Of a stretch of 28,000 bases of DNA, positions 9,620 to 19,577 are shown piece after piece (the stretch's first letter is position 1; every line of letters starts with the position of its first letter). The stretch covers positions 152,812,113 through 152,840,112 of the forward strand of contig NC_081405.1 of the NCBI RefSeq assembly GCF_030272615.1, read 5' to 3'. Below the pieces are notes generated by a model. The model was given only the letters and a program-made list of their open reading frames with translations, made no database searches and was not told where the DNA came from. The position numbers and the translations under genes were made by a program. The stretch comes from Cryptomeria japonica. Lineage: Eukaryota; Streptophyta; Pinopsida; Cupressales; Cupressaceae.

Positions 9620-10470
9620 CAAAACCTTGATCACCGATAACCTCTTCTTCCTCACCAAAATTCTCTAAGTTTGTTGGTCATCAAGCATCAACCTTTTGCC
9701 TTATTGCATAATCTTTTCTTGTGGTATGAGGAAAGGCTCATCCCTAATCCCTGATCCTTGATGTTTGAACTTAAGACCTTCTTCTTTATTAGTTATCAAG
9801 CATTTCGCATTAGGCTTATGCCCTTTTAATTTCAATCAATTGGGAAAAAGAGTAAGCCATAACCACGATCCCTAATCTCTGAAGTGTGACTTAAAAGTCC
9901 TTTTTCAATTGGGTTTATCAAGCCTCGGGCATAGGGATTTCACCTTACAAACTTCATCAAATTCATGTGAGGTAAGTTGAAACCCTAAAAATTGATCCCT
10001 GATAATTATCCTTTCGGTCTTGTATCGTTGATGTTTATCGAACATCAAGTGTCGAGATGTCACATTAAATTTCATCAACAAATGGGTAAGTTGGAACCTC
10101 AACCCTTGATACCCGATGGATGCTTTGTTGGATGTCAGCCTTTTGAGTTCCCAATTCGTCAGCTTCAAACTTTAGGATTCCTCTCTTAAAATTTCTTTCA
10201 TTTTGTGAAAGATGTGAGTCGAAACCTTGATCTCTGAACCTCAATATAGTTTGTCAATCTTCAAACTTTGACTTTCATCCTTTTCTTAGTATATTCTTTC
10301 ATAGGAGGTAAGTTGTAACCTTTATTATTGTCCCTCAAGTATTTTTTTTTCATTATAGAGGATCATCCATTGGGCCTTAGACCACCTTCTTTTCTTGGGT
10401 TTCTCATTTCATGTATGAGCTGAGGTGAACACTGAACCCCTAAACTCTGAAGCCAACATGGTTGAGAGGG
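9620..10470. repeat. Diverged tandem array, unit about 118 bp
   Basis: About seven units can be aligned by eye through two anchors. The first is a 'CCCTGATCCCTGAT'-like block near 9626, 9744, 9863, 9983, 10098, 10222, 10318 and 10434. The second is a 'TTATCAAGCAT'-like block near 9680, 9795, 9917 and 10035, weaker near 10134, 10251 and 10361. Units differ a lot, so the array is old. There is no convincing protein. It abuts the outer end of the element C LTR, which suggests that element C inserted into or at the edge of the array. Confidence 0.65.
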
Positions 10471-10675
10471 AGTAGGGCCTCCCAATCAAGCAACCTCTTG
10501 CAAAGGTTGGACTTTTAGAGTGTGTTTTTATTGTGTGACTATCCAGCCTTCTCTTAGTACCACCTTGTATATATGCAATGGTGAGGTTATTCTAGTTTTC
10601 ATTTCCTTCGTGTCATAATGTTCCATATGACACTTGTGTGAACGTTGAAGTGCGAGAGAGACATGTTGTCTTATC

Positions 10676-11136
10676 TGTTAGGATTTCAAGCAGATCCGAA
10701 GTAAATATGAACTAACAATTATATGCAGATTTAAATACAAAAGATAAAGAAATAAAATAGGACACAGATAACACAGAGATTTAACGTGGTTCACCCAAAA
10801 TGGGTTATGTCCACCATACACAGTCGTCCAATCTTTCTTATTATCCAGCAAAAACAGTACATCAACCTTGCAATGCCTTAAGCATCCCAGCCACTTATAA
10901 CATGCATTTTTGGGCAACAAACAAAGTTGGCCTTTTTAGGGTTTTATTATAATGTCGGTTTTCATCAACAAAAATGGCAAAAAAAAAATTCTTGGGGGCT
11001 CCCACCCCCGAACCCCCGCTTTTCTCGGGGGCTGCCGCCCCAAAACCCCTATTCGAGGCCCAACCTGGCCCCGGAACCCGGCAAGGATTCATGCTAAGTG
11101 TACAGTACTTTGCTAATTAGTCACCACATTTTAACA
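10676..11136 (-). repeat. 3' LTR of element D
   Basis: It runs TGTTAGG...TTTTAACA. The minus strand has a TATAAG motif near 10894-10899 and the block GGTTCACCCAAAATGGGTTA typical of copia LTRs. A GC-rich patch at about 10996-11080 contrasts with the AT-rich rest and is longer than in the partner LTR. Confidence 0.93.
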
Positions 11137-11149
11137 ATCTCCCACTTGG
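11137..11149 (-). other. Polypurine tract of element D
   Basis: The minus strand reads CCAAGTGGGAGAT directly 5' of the 3' LTR, the usual copia polypurine tract. A second copy of the tract with its flank lies 39 bp further in, at 11176-11188. Confidence 0.85.
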
Positions 11150-11272
11150 AGACTGATCAGGCTCCACACCGAACAATCTCCCACTTGGAGACTGATACTA
11201 CACAACACCACTGTGCATGTAACATCTGCTGGATAAAACACTAGGACTCGACTGGTATAAATTCCACAATTA

Positions 11273-11956
11273 TCAATCAAGAAGACCAATAGAAACTGAT
11301 GAAGAAATCCGCTTCTCCTATGGAACTACCTTTGTGAACATATCGGCTGGATTTTCACTTGTGTGAATCTTCTCAAGCAGTAACTGACTCTCCTCCAAAA
11401 CAGTCCGGATGAAGTGGTACCTGAGCTGAATGTGCTTTGTCCTTAAATGAAAAGCAAAGTTCTTCGCAAGATGAATGGCACTCTAGCTATCAGTATACAA
11501 TGGGCTATCCTCTTGTGTCTGACCCAATTCCTCTAGAAAACAATGCAACCAAATCATCTCCTTGCTAGCTTCTGTAGCAGCAACATACTCAGCTTCAGTG
11601 GTTGAAAGTGCAACAACCTTTTGCAGCCTAGAAATCCAACTGACTGTAGTTCCCCCTATAGTAAAAACATACCCTGTAGTACTCCTCTGTGAATCAATAT
11701 CACCCGCCAAATCAGAGTCAACAAATCCACTTAGAGCAGCATTAGATCCTTTGAAACATAATGCCTTCGTAGTAGTTCCTTTCAAATACCGAAGAATCCA
11801 TTTCACAGCATTCCAATGTTCCATACCTGGATTACTCATAAACCTGCTCACAACTCCCACTGCATGTGCAATATCTGGCCTTGTGCATATCATTGCATAC
11901 ATCAAACTACCAACAGCTAATGAATATGGGATGTTAGACATTTTATTAACCTCTTC
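11273..11956 (-). pseudogene. Copia RNase H, end of polyprotein (element D)
   Basis: This is the last part of the D polyprotein, ending at the natural TGA at 11273-11275. Motifs are VPYSLAVGSLMYAM-like connection sequence (here IPYSLAVGSLMYAM), ARPDIAHAVGVVSRFM-like text with CTRPDIAH, then the RNase H core: GFVDSDLAGD (Asp), ALSTTEAEYVAATEA (Glu) and YTDS (Asp), followed by a TAG at 11483-11485 and SAIHLAKN. Another TAG lies at 11318-11320. The TAG after TDS replaces a Gln conserved in this family. The catalytic acids remain, but the stops would prevent a full product. Confidence 0.92.
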
Positions 11957-12931
11957 CTATGCCTTTGGGCACATCTCCTTAGTCAATTTGAAATGACTAG
12001 CCAAAGGTGTACTAACTGCTTTTGCATCCTGTATGTTAAATCTTTTCAACACCTTCTTTATATACTCACTTTGGGACAAATTCAAGGTTCTATTTTTCCT
12101 GTCCCATGTAATTCTCATACCGAGAATTTGCTTAGCTGCACCCAAATCCTTCATAGCAAATGACCTGGCTAATTTCTGTTTAAGATCATTTATATGTTGC
12201 ATGTTAGACCCAGCAACAAGTATGTCATCAACATAAAGCAACATGATAATATAACTACCATTATCAAATCTCTTAAAATATACACAATGATTAGAATGAC
12301 ATCTATGATAACCGTGTTCAACCATGAAACTATCAAATTTTAAATACCATTGTCGAGGTGCTTGCTTTAGGCCATACAGACTTTTCTTCAACCTGCCCAC
12401 CAAGTTCTCCTTACCTTTGACCTCATATCCCTATGGTTGCAACATGTAAATTTCCTCCTCCAAATCTCTATGGAGAAAAGCTATTTTGACATCTAATTGT
12501 TCAAGATGTAAATCATTTGCAGCCACAAGACTAAGTACAGTTCTAATTGAAGTCATTTTTACAACTGGAGAAAATATTTCATCATAATCTATACCCTTTT
12601 TCTATGCAAAACCTTTTACCACAAGTCTGGCCTTATATCTTTTTTGACCTCCTTCCTCCTCCTTCAGCCGATAAACCCATTTGTTAGGAAAGGCTCTTTT
12701 TTTTGCAGGTAAAGGGACTAAGTCCCAAGTCTTATTTTTCATCAGGGAGTCCATCTCCTCTTTCATGCCTAGCTCCCACTATTGTTTGGCATCTACCTGC
12801 ATTGCTTCTTCATATTCTTCTGGTTCACCAGTATTCGTTAATAAAATAGAATACAAAGAAGGAGAAAATCTTTCAGGGGGTCTACTTGTCCTCGTAGAAC
12901 GTCTAACACTTGCAGGAGTTTGTGGGACAAT
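11957..12931 (-). pseudogene. Copia reverse transcriptase (element D)
   Basis: The RT domain runs from MDSLMKNKTWDLVPLP through NKWVYRLK, ARLVVKGFA and SLYGLKQAPRQWYLKFDSFM, to the active site LLYVDDILVAG (YVDD at 12224-12235), then MKDLG and LGMRI. In-frame TAG codons at 12779, 12602, 12431 and 11957 break it; those at 12602 (after GFA), 12431 (after LQP) and 11957 (after CPKA) occupy positions where Gln is usual or likely. There are no frameshifts. RT copies element RNA into DNA inside the particle. Confidence 0.94.
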
Positions 12932-13606
12932 CTATTGTTGTAGAGCATCAGGTACCTGTGGCATTTCATTTTCAAGAATCTCATCCAACACCACATATTC
13001 TTGTTTGTCCTGTTCATGCTTCTTTTCCTGCATCTGTTCTTTATACATAACCTTCTCATTTAATATAACATCTCTACTTCTAATTATTTTCTTATTTTCA
13101 AAATCCCATAACCGATAGCCATATTCATCTATCCCATATCCAATGAAGGTACATTTCTGAGATTTAGCATCAAGCTTGGTTCTGTTTTCTTTATCAACAT
13201 GGACAAAAGCTTCGCAACCAAAAGTTTTTAGAAAATAATAATTTACCTTTTTACCAGTCCATGCCTCCTCTGGAATACCACCATCCAAAGGGGTTGAAGG
13301 TCCTCTATTTATCAAATAGACAGTAGTATGTACAGCATCTGCCCAAAAATGTAAGAGCAATCCAGCATGCAATCTCATGCTCCTTGCGTGTTCCATGATT
13401 GTCCTATTCATTCTCTCTAACACACCATTTTCCTGTGGAGTTCCTAGAACTGTCTTCTGATTTCGAATCTCATTTAAGGAGCAGTAATCTTCAAATGTTT
13501 TGCTACAATACTCACCTCCATTATCCGATCTAAGACACTTCAACTTTTTTCCTGTCTCATTCTCAACCAAAGCTTTCCATTTCTTAAAAGTTTCAAAAAC
13601 ATCTGA
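12932..13606 (-). pseudogene. Copia integrase catalytic domain (element D)
   Basis: The rve-type core is seen with KCLRSDNGGEY (second Asp) and TPQENGVLERMNRT (Glu), followed by the conserved LINRGPSTPLDGGIPEEAW, FGCEAFVHVDKE and CTFIGYG blocks of copia integrase. The first catalytic Asp (HSDVWG) lies in the preceding segment, separated by a TAA at 13607-13609. The frame ends at a TAG at 12932-12934 following QQ. The enzyme would insert the cDNA into the host chromosome. Confidence 0.93.
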
Positions 13607-14479
13607 TTATTGTTTTAGGAAATATACCCATGTTTTTCTAGTTGAGTCATCCATAAAAATAACATAATAACAAGAGCCACCAAGAGATGATACCTGAGCC
13701 GATCCCCATACATCTGAATGTACAAGCTCTAACTTCTCACTCTTCTTCTCTTTCCCAACCTTGAGAAATCTGACTCTTTTCTGTTTACCATAAACACAGT
13801 TTTCACAGAACTCTAAATCAATCTTCTTTAGTCCTGGCAATAGATTTTTGGAGTGAAGGGTTTTCATCCCTTTCTCACTCATGTGCCCAAGCCTATGGTG
13901 CCACATTATCGAATCTGTTCTTGCAACATTTATTGTTGTTGTCCCTGCAATAACTTTATCTGTAGCAGCTAAGGTAGAGTAAGTGTTACCAGTACATAGA
14001 TATAATGTGCCTACCTTCGCACCTTTAGCTACTACTAATGATCCTTTAGTGACCTTCCACATACTGTCTGAGAAGGTAACTATGCAACCTTCACTACCTA
14101 GTTGCCCTGCAGAAATTAAATTTCTTCTTAAATTAGGAACATGTCTTACCTCCTGCAGAAACCAGTCATTACCATTCTACAACTTGATCTTTATCTTTCC
14201 TTTTCCAACAATTTGACAGGGCTCATCATCACCCAAATATACCTGTCCAAAATCACCTTGAACATAATCTAGAAAATATTTTCTATGGGGTGTAGCATGA
14301 AATGAAGCCCCAGAATCTATTACCTAGGAATTATTAACATTATCCAAACATAAGATTAAAGCATCTTGTAAAGTATTACTTGCAATATTAGCTTCCTTAC
14401 TGTCATTTTCATTTTTGTCTCCTTCTTTGTTTTTTCGAGACCAACAGTCTTTCTTTAGATGACCAAGATTTCCGCAGTA
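13607..14479 (-). pseudogene. Zinc knuckle, protease and integrase N-terminus (element D)
   Basis: After the gag stop at 14480, the same frame reads a CCHC knuckle (YCGNLGHLKKDC). It then reaches the aspartic protease active site VIDSGASFHATP, preceded by a TAG at 14324-14326 where Trp is usual, and continues as RHVPNLRRNLISAGQL. A TAG at 14177-14179 falls in KIKIKL*NGNDW. The GAG-pre-integrase zinc site is HHRLGHMSEKG with CENCVYGK, and HSDVWG gives the first integrase Asp. A TAA at 13607 ends the stretch. Confidence 0.92.
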
Positions 14480-15199
14480 CTAGCAATCTTTCTTTTCTCT
14501 AGATTGAGAGCGTCCTTTCTTTGACTTTTCTCGTGACTTCTCATTCCTAGGGCCTTTTCCTCTTTCCTTTGATCTTCCTCTGTTCTCCACATTCAAAACA
14601 CTACCCGATGATGTTGGAGTCTCACCTGTGCTTTTCCTTCGCATTTCCTCGCTTAGGATAACACCAACAATATCATCAAATACCAAAGTATTTTTACTAG
14701 AGACAGAGTTACTTACAACCATAACCAAGCTATTCCAGCTTTCTGGCAAAGAACATAAAATCAAGAGAGCCCTAACCTCTTCTACAAAGGTAATTTTTAC
14801 CGAAGACAATTGATTGGTAATTGTATTAAATTCATTTAAGTGCTCCGCTACAGATCCTCCCTCACTCATTTTCAAATTAAACAAATGCTTCAGAAGAAAT
14901 ACCTTATTCAAAGCCGAGGGTTTCTCATACAACTTAGCCAATGTTGCCAACAAATCTACAGTCGTTTTTGCTTCTGTTATATTGAATGCTACAGACGGTG
15001 CAAGGCACAATTGAATGGATCCCAGTGCCTTTCTATCTAAAATGTCCCACTCTTCATCTGACATTGTGGTCGCTTTCTTTGCCTTTCCTTCCAATGGCCG
15101 CCACAAATCCTTTTGATACAGATAATCTTCCATCTGCATTTTCCATAACTAATAATTCTGGCCGTTAAACTTTTCGACCTTGAATTTGGAATCCTCCAT
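14480..15199 (-). pseudogene. gag: Copia gag (element D)
   Basis: The natural start is the ATG at 15197-15199 (MEDSKFKVEKFNGQNY). A TAG at 15149-15151 follows NY, where this family has Gln or a similar residue before LWKMQMEDYL. The UBN2-type gag domain follows: RKALGSIQLCLAPSVAFNI, KLYEKPSALNKVFLLKHLFNLKM, HLNEFNTITNQLSSV and LILCSLPESWNSLV. A basic, Arg/Ser/Lys-rich tail leads to the knuckle, which is entered by the TAG at 14480-14482. Gag forms the particle and binds RNA. Confidence 0.94.
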
Positions 15200-15245
15200 T
15201 GCTCCCACTCAAATCTAAAAGTCCTGCCAATTTACAGAAAACCTC

Positions 15246-15257
15246 GCTCTGATACCA
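15246..15257 (-). other. Primer-binding site of element D
   Basis: The minus strand reads TGGTATCAGAGC, two bases inside the 5' LTR; it complements the 3' end of initiator-Met tRNA. Confidence 0.92.
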
Positions 15258-15259
15258 AT

Positions 15260-15695
15260 TGTTAGGATTTCAAGTAGATCTGAAGCAAATATGAACTAAC
15301 ATTTATATGCAGATTTAAATACAAAAGATAAAGAAATAAAATAAGACATAGATAACACAGAGATTTAACGTGGTTCACCCAGAATGGGTTACGTCCACCA
15401 TACACAGTCGTCCAATCTTTCTTATTATCCAGCAAAAACAGTACATCAACCTTGCAATGCCTTAAGCATCCCAGCTGCTTATAACATGCGTTTTTAGGGC
15501 AACAAACAAAGTCGGCCTTTTTTAGGGTTTTATTACAATGTCGGTTTTCATCAACGAAAAATGGCAAAAAAAATAATTTCGGGGGCTCCCACCCCCGAAC
15601 CCCTGCCCAGGGCCCAGCCCGGCCCGACCCCGGACCCCGGTGAGGATACGTGCTGAGTGTACAGTACTTTGCTGATCAATCGCCACATTTTAACA
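15260..15695 (-). repeat. 5' LTR of element D
   Basis: It is the partner of 10676-11136, with the same TGTTAGG...TTTTAACA ends. It differs by scattered transitions and by a shorter, rearranged GC-rich patch near 15580-15645. Confidence 0.93.
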
Positions 15696-15700
15696 TTATC

Positions 15701-16680
15701 TTTGTTGTTGTTTCACAAAAAAAGTTGTTATGTCAAGTTTTGCCTTGGTCCTTTAGATGGGGCATTACAATCAATCTAAAAATTCCTTCATAGATCCCAT
15801 TTATCTTAATTTTTCTTTTACCCTTCAACATAAGATCTATATTTTATTATTGAGCTGGATTTATGAATATTAACATTCCCATCACCTTGAGGCTCTTATG
15901 GAACATCATCTTTACCATTCTCATGCAATTCATTATAATCTTCCTATGAGGTATTCCAATGTAATAGATATTACAAATCCTAATTTTAAAGGTTGGCCTT
16001 ATGGAACACAAACATTGCAATGTATAATATGTTATATTTTTATATTCTAATGAGTTTCATTTATTACTTTGAATAAATTGGCTCCTACTCAACATCTCTC
16101 ACAAATTTGAAATTATAAAAACATGTCCTCGTTTTTAAGGTCACAAGTCATTGTTAAAAATCTAACTAACCATTTTTTATATCATCTATATAAGATAACA
16201 ATGAATCTAAATATATAAAATCAACAAAAATAAATCATATAATATAGATACCTGGTGCCTAGATGTCTCACTACTTAATATCACCCGCAACAATGATCTA
16301 ACCCATGTTATATAAAAATAAGAAATCTTATATTATAAAATAATAAAAAAATTATCACGTTTATTTCATTAACTCGTTAATGTTTGTAGCTATCTATGAA
16401 TCACTACAAATAGAATTAAAGGTACCAAGTAGGCATTGGACATAGAAGAAACCACATAAAAAATTCTAAAATAAAATTCTTTAAAGGATGTATGGATTGA
16501 ACAATTGAGTCAATTTAAATTGAGAGAAGAACAAAATGGTAATTATTGATTCAAAGTTTTTATTGTATTATATGATTTTACATTTGGAAAATCTCTCATG
16601 ATTGAAAAATGACAAAGTAAAAGTTTGGAAAATCCCACTTGATTGCAAAATATTCCAAGTAAATGTTAGATGAATTGAAC
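15701..16680. other. AT-rich spacer, no gene recognised
   Basis: No long ORF and no motif recognised. One plus-strand stretch at about 15874-16050 stays open for roughly 55 codons (it contains HHLEALMEHHLYHSHAIHY) and has a protein-like feel. That is too short to call. Confidence 0.4.
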
Positions 16681-16683
16681 CAC

Positions 16684-16687
16684 AAAA

Positions 16688-16723
<36 letters not shown>
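16684..16723. repeat. Poly-A and TA microsatellite
   Basis: Thirteen A are followed by about 13 TA repeats. Confidence 0.95.
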
Positions 16724-16726
<3 letters not shown>

Positions 16727-17100
16727 GATTTTAAGGTGATTATGGTCCTATGGTTAGAATAGCATTATAGTGGTATTATAGAAATTGGTCTTGATAAATG
16801 GTAAAAAAAATTAATGTTATTAGTGAATATGCTAGTACATTTAAATCTCTAAAACTTTAGGAGATTCCTCATTATAAACATGTAGTTTATGGTGGACAAA
16901 ATATTAGCTATAAATGTCTTATAAAAAAATTGGTGGTAATTTAACATGCACACAATTGATAAATAAAAACATCTAGGTGATTTGTTCCCATAATATTTGT
17001 CATTATACTTTCCAAAATTGAATTGGTTGATATGAACTATTCACTAACTGGCAAATATCTTCCACTTTAAAATCATTGAATTAGAACAAAAACATTTCTA
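16724..17100. other. AT-rich spacer
   Basis: Nothing recognisable. A short phrase, 'GATATGAACTATTCACTAAC', occurs twice near 17030 and 17101, just before the telomere-like array begins. Confidence 0.4.
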
Positions 17101-17119
17101 GATATGAACTATTCACTAA

Positions 17120-18040
17120 CTAACAAATATTAACCCTAACCCTAAATGAAATTGAGGCATTGACCTAACACTAAAGCAAACCCTGCCACTTACACTAAAC
17201 CAAATTGAACCCTAACCCTTATCCATCCCTCCACCCTAATTCATCCCTAACTTGAACCCTAATGATAAACCTAATTAAATTGTAATCATTATTGAACCCT
17301 AATTCTAACCATAATTAAAAAAATTACAATTGAATTATAATCCTAACCTAGTCATAACCCTAATTGAATAGTAACGAAACTCTAATTCTAACTCTAAACC
17401 TACACCCAATTGAATCCTAAACTTATTTAAACATTAACCCTAACTATAAAAAAAATGAACCCTAATACTAAACCAATTTAAACCCTAGCCCTAAAACTAA
17501 TTTAACAGTAAACCAAATTAAACCCTAACCCTACACTTAATTGAACCCAAATCCTAAACCAAATTAAATTGTAACCCTAAATCAAATTGAACCATAATCG
17601 AACCCTAATCATAAACCTAAATAAATATTAAACCAAATTGTACCCAAATCCTGACACTAAACCAAACTAAATCCTAACCCTAAATCATATCAAGTCTTCA
17701 TCTCAAAACTAGACCAAATTGAAACTTAAACCTTAACCTATTTGAACATTAAACAAAATTGAACACTAAATCTATCTCTAAAACAAATTGAACCATAACC
17801 TAAACCAAATAGAATCCTAACCCTAACACTAAACCTAATTGGGCATTAAACCAAATTGAACCCTAACCCTAAATCTAATTGAACCATAACCTAAACCAAA
17901 TAGAATCTTAACCCTAACACTAAACCTAATTAGGCATTAAACCAAATTGAACCCTAACCCTAAATCTAATTGAACATTAAAACAAATTGAACTCTAACCC
18001 TAAACCTAATTGAATGCTAAACCAAATTGAACCTTTACCC
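17120..18040. repeat. Degenerate telomere-like (CCCTAAA) array
   Basis: The plus strand is filled with AACCCTAA words, the plant telomere repeat type, mixed with a recurring AAACCAAATTGAACCC phrase. At its right end a 91-bp unit is nearly perfectly duplicated (anchors at 17804 and 17895). It is interstitial and strongly diverged, so it is not an active telomere. It could be a relic of chromosome-end DNA or a satellite grown from telomere seeds. Confidence 0.8.
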
Positions 18041-18240
18041 CCACTTTTTTCTTCTTTCTAGGATAGTTGTAGAATATTTTAGCTGTTAGGCTTGCATTTG
18101 GAAGAAGTTTAGTATCTCGGTTGGCTAAGATGTGATCGGGACAAGTCTCTCTCTCTTCAAGATGAAGCCAAGCGAAGCACCTCCTTTGCCCAACCAAGTT
18201 GTCAACCTGCCTCTCCCAGCATTGATAGTGGGTGTCCAAG
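18041..18240. other. Unassigned more complex sequence
   Basis: About 200 bases of balanced composition lie between the telomere-like array and the pyrimidine tract. A minus-strand reading is open through it (it contains CWERQVDNLVGQRRC), but no family is recognised. Confidence 0.3.
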
Positions 18241-18960
18241 CCCGATCTCTTCCCATACATCTCCCTTTTCATTCCACCCCACCTTCTCCCATTTTCCATC
18301 CATCCTACATTTCATACTTGTCTCTCCTTCAGACCTTCTACCCCTTCCCTCATATCACCTCTTCCATTTACCTTTCCTACCCTTCGCTACTTTCACTTAT
18401 CATTTCCATCTCACCTATCTTCACCATCTCTTCACCTCCCACTTCCCTCAACCTCCTACCCACTTACCTATCTTCTATTCACCCTACCTTCATCTTACCC
18501 CACTTCATATCTATCTTCCACTTCATAATACTTATCTTATACCTACCACTCCCTACCTTCTTATCCTCCATCTACATCCACCCTATCTCCTACCCCTATC
18601 ATATCCTACATCTACATCCACCCTATCTCCTACCCCTATCATATCCTAATTGAAATTTCTTGTTGCCATTCATAACCTGATCTTATCCTAACCCACAACT
18701 TATTCCCTTTATTTCCCTTAGCATACCCCTCATAACCCTCCTTGCTAACCTATCATAACATTAACCTACCCCTATCCTACCCATCCATCACCCACACCAC
18801 CTTACTCCCCTAATCTTACCTATTGTAACCATGTCCTAACTTTTCCTACACCCTTACCTTTCCTTACTCCTTACAACTCCCACCCCAACACTCCTTCCAT
18901 CCACCACATTTCCTTTTAACTCCCACTCCCTCCTTCTTATCTCATGACTTCCCCTTATAA
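18241..18960 (+). repeat. Long pyrimidine-rich, G-poor tract
   Basis: About 700 bases of the plus strand are dominated by C, T and A with very few G. The open frame it gives is low-complexity (Pro, Ser, Leu, Tyr, Ile) and I do not regard it as a gene. It contains a perfect 40-bp tandem duplication. Confidence 0.75.
18569..18648. repeat. Perfect 40-bp tandem duplication
   Basis: The unit starting CATCTACATCCACCCTATCT at 18569-18608 is repeated without a change at 18609-18648, so this duplication is much younger than its surroundings. Confidence 0.95.
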
Positions 18961-19040
18961 CTCCCTCCTTGCCACAGTGTCGCCTCTCATCCCACCCCCT
19001 TTCAAACTCTTTACCTTTAGCTCTTCATCCCTCCTACCAC

Positions 19041-19215
19041 GTAGCATACTTGGGCCCCACCATAAAATTTTACATGGAGAATTATAAAGTTTTTTAAAAA
19101 CATGGCATTGCTGAGACCCACCAAAGTGGAGAGTTAAAAGTTTTTTTAGGAATTTTTTTATGTGGTATGCTAGCTCCACCAATTTCAGAATAGGGAGCAA
19201 AAATGTTTTCTAAGG
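19041..19215. repeat. Short tandem array, unit about 61 bp
   Basis: Three diverged units start near 19041, 19102 and 19162. Each opens with a GYATRCT...CCCACCA-like block followed by GGAGA and a T-rich run. Confidence 0.6.
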
Positions 19216-19382
19216 CATTAATAATGCCACTACAACAGAGGTGTTGAATTAGCATCAACACTACTTTTGGGTCAGGAAGTATGAATTTAGCCTTGCAAAT
19301 TTGAGATTGAGTGATTGATCATATTTAAAATTTGAAAAATCAAAATTTGGCTAAGGCATGGAAAAGGTTGAGGTGTTTTAGT

Positions 19383-19577
19383 ACATGAACCCCATCCTTT
19401 GATCAAGACCCCCGTCCTTTGAACATGAACCCTATCCTTTGAACGAGACCCTTGTCCTTTGGCTTAGTGATCTGTCTAAGGCTAGGCATTCTAAGTTGAG
19501 ATGCTACTCATTTAAGGCTAGAACACTAGTGATTCTAATACAAACCTCATCCTTTGAGTAAAATACCCATCATTTGA
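19383..19577. repeat. 20-bp repeats (ATCCTTTGA family)
   Basis: Four units of exactly 20 bp occupy 19383-19462, alternating ACATGAACCCYATCCTTTGA and WCRAGACCCYYGTCCTTTGR types. Two more units lie at 19540-19577 in the same spacing. Confidence 0.8.

Larger units (their letters stand above)
10671..15700 (-). mobile_element. Element D: complete Ty1/copia retrotransposon with target-site duplication
   Basis: LTRs of 461 bp (10676-11136) and 436 bp (15260-15695) flank a minus-strand gag-pol. The 5-bp direct repeat TTATC borders both ends (10671-10675 and 15696-15700). Primer site and polypurine tract are in place, and domain order is gag, protease, integrase, RT, RNase H. Protein motifs resemble the Tnt1/Tork side of copia. 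By eye the LTRs differ at more than a dozen sites in the first 310 bases, nearly all transitions, so the insertion is not young. Confidence 0.95.

Noticed and set aside
9620-10470. Possible CRISPR-like or operator array
   Set aside because: The units are too long and too diverged, with no constant repeat and variable spacer pattern, and the context is eukaryotic.
10678-11092. Minus-strand frames of 80 and 65 codons within the element D LTR
   Set aside because: They are LTR sequence (a similar frame appears in the other LTR at 15262-15567) and lack protein family features.
11562-11996. Plus-strand 144-codon frame opposite element D RNase H
   Set aside because: It is the complementary shadow of real copia coding sequence.
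14628-15168. Several plus-strand frames opposite gag D
   Set aside because: They are shadows of the minus-strand gag frame, which has clear motifs.
18006-18299. Minus-strand 97-codon frame with basic, Cys-containing text
   Set aside because: It overlaps the edge of the telomere-like array and the purine-rich complement of the tract; no family recognised and likely fortuitous.
18132-18653. Plus-strand 173-codon open frame
   Set aside because: It is a low-complexity by-product of the pyrimidine-rich tract, with no domain and no codon structure.
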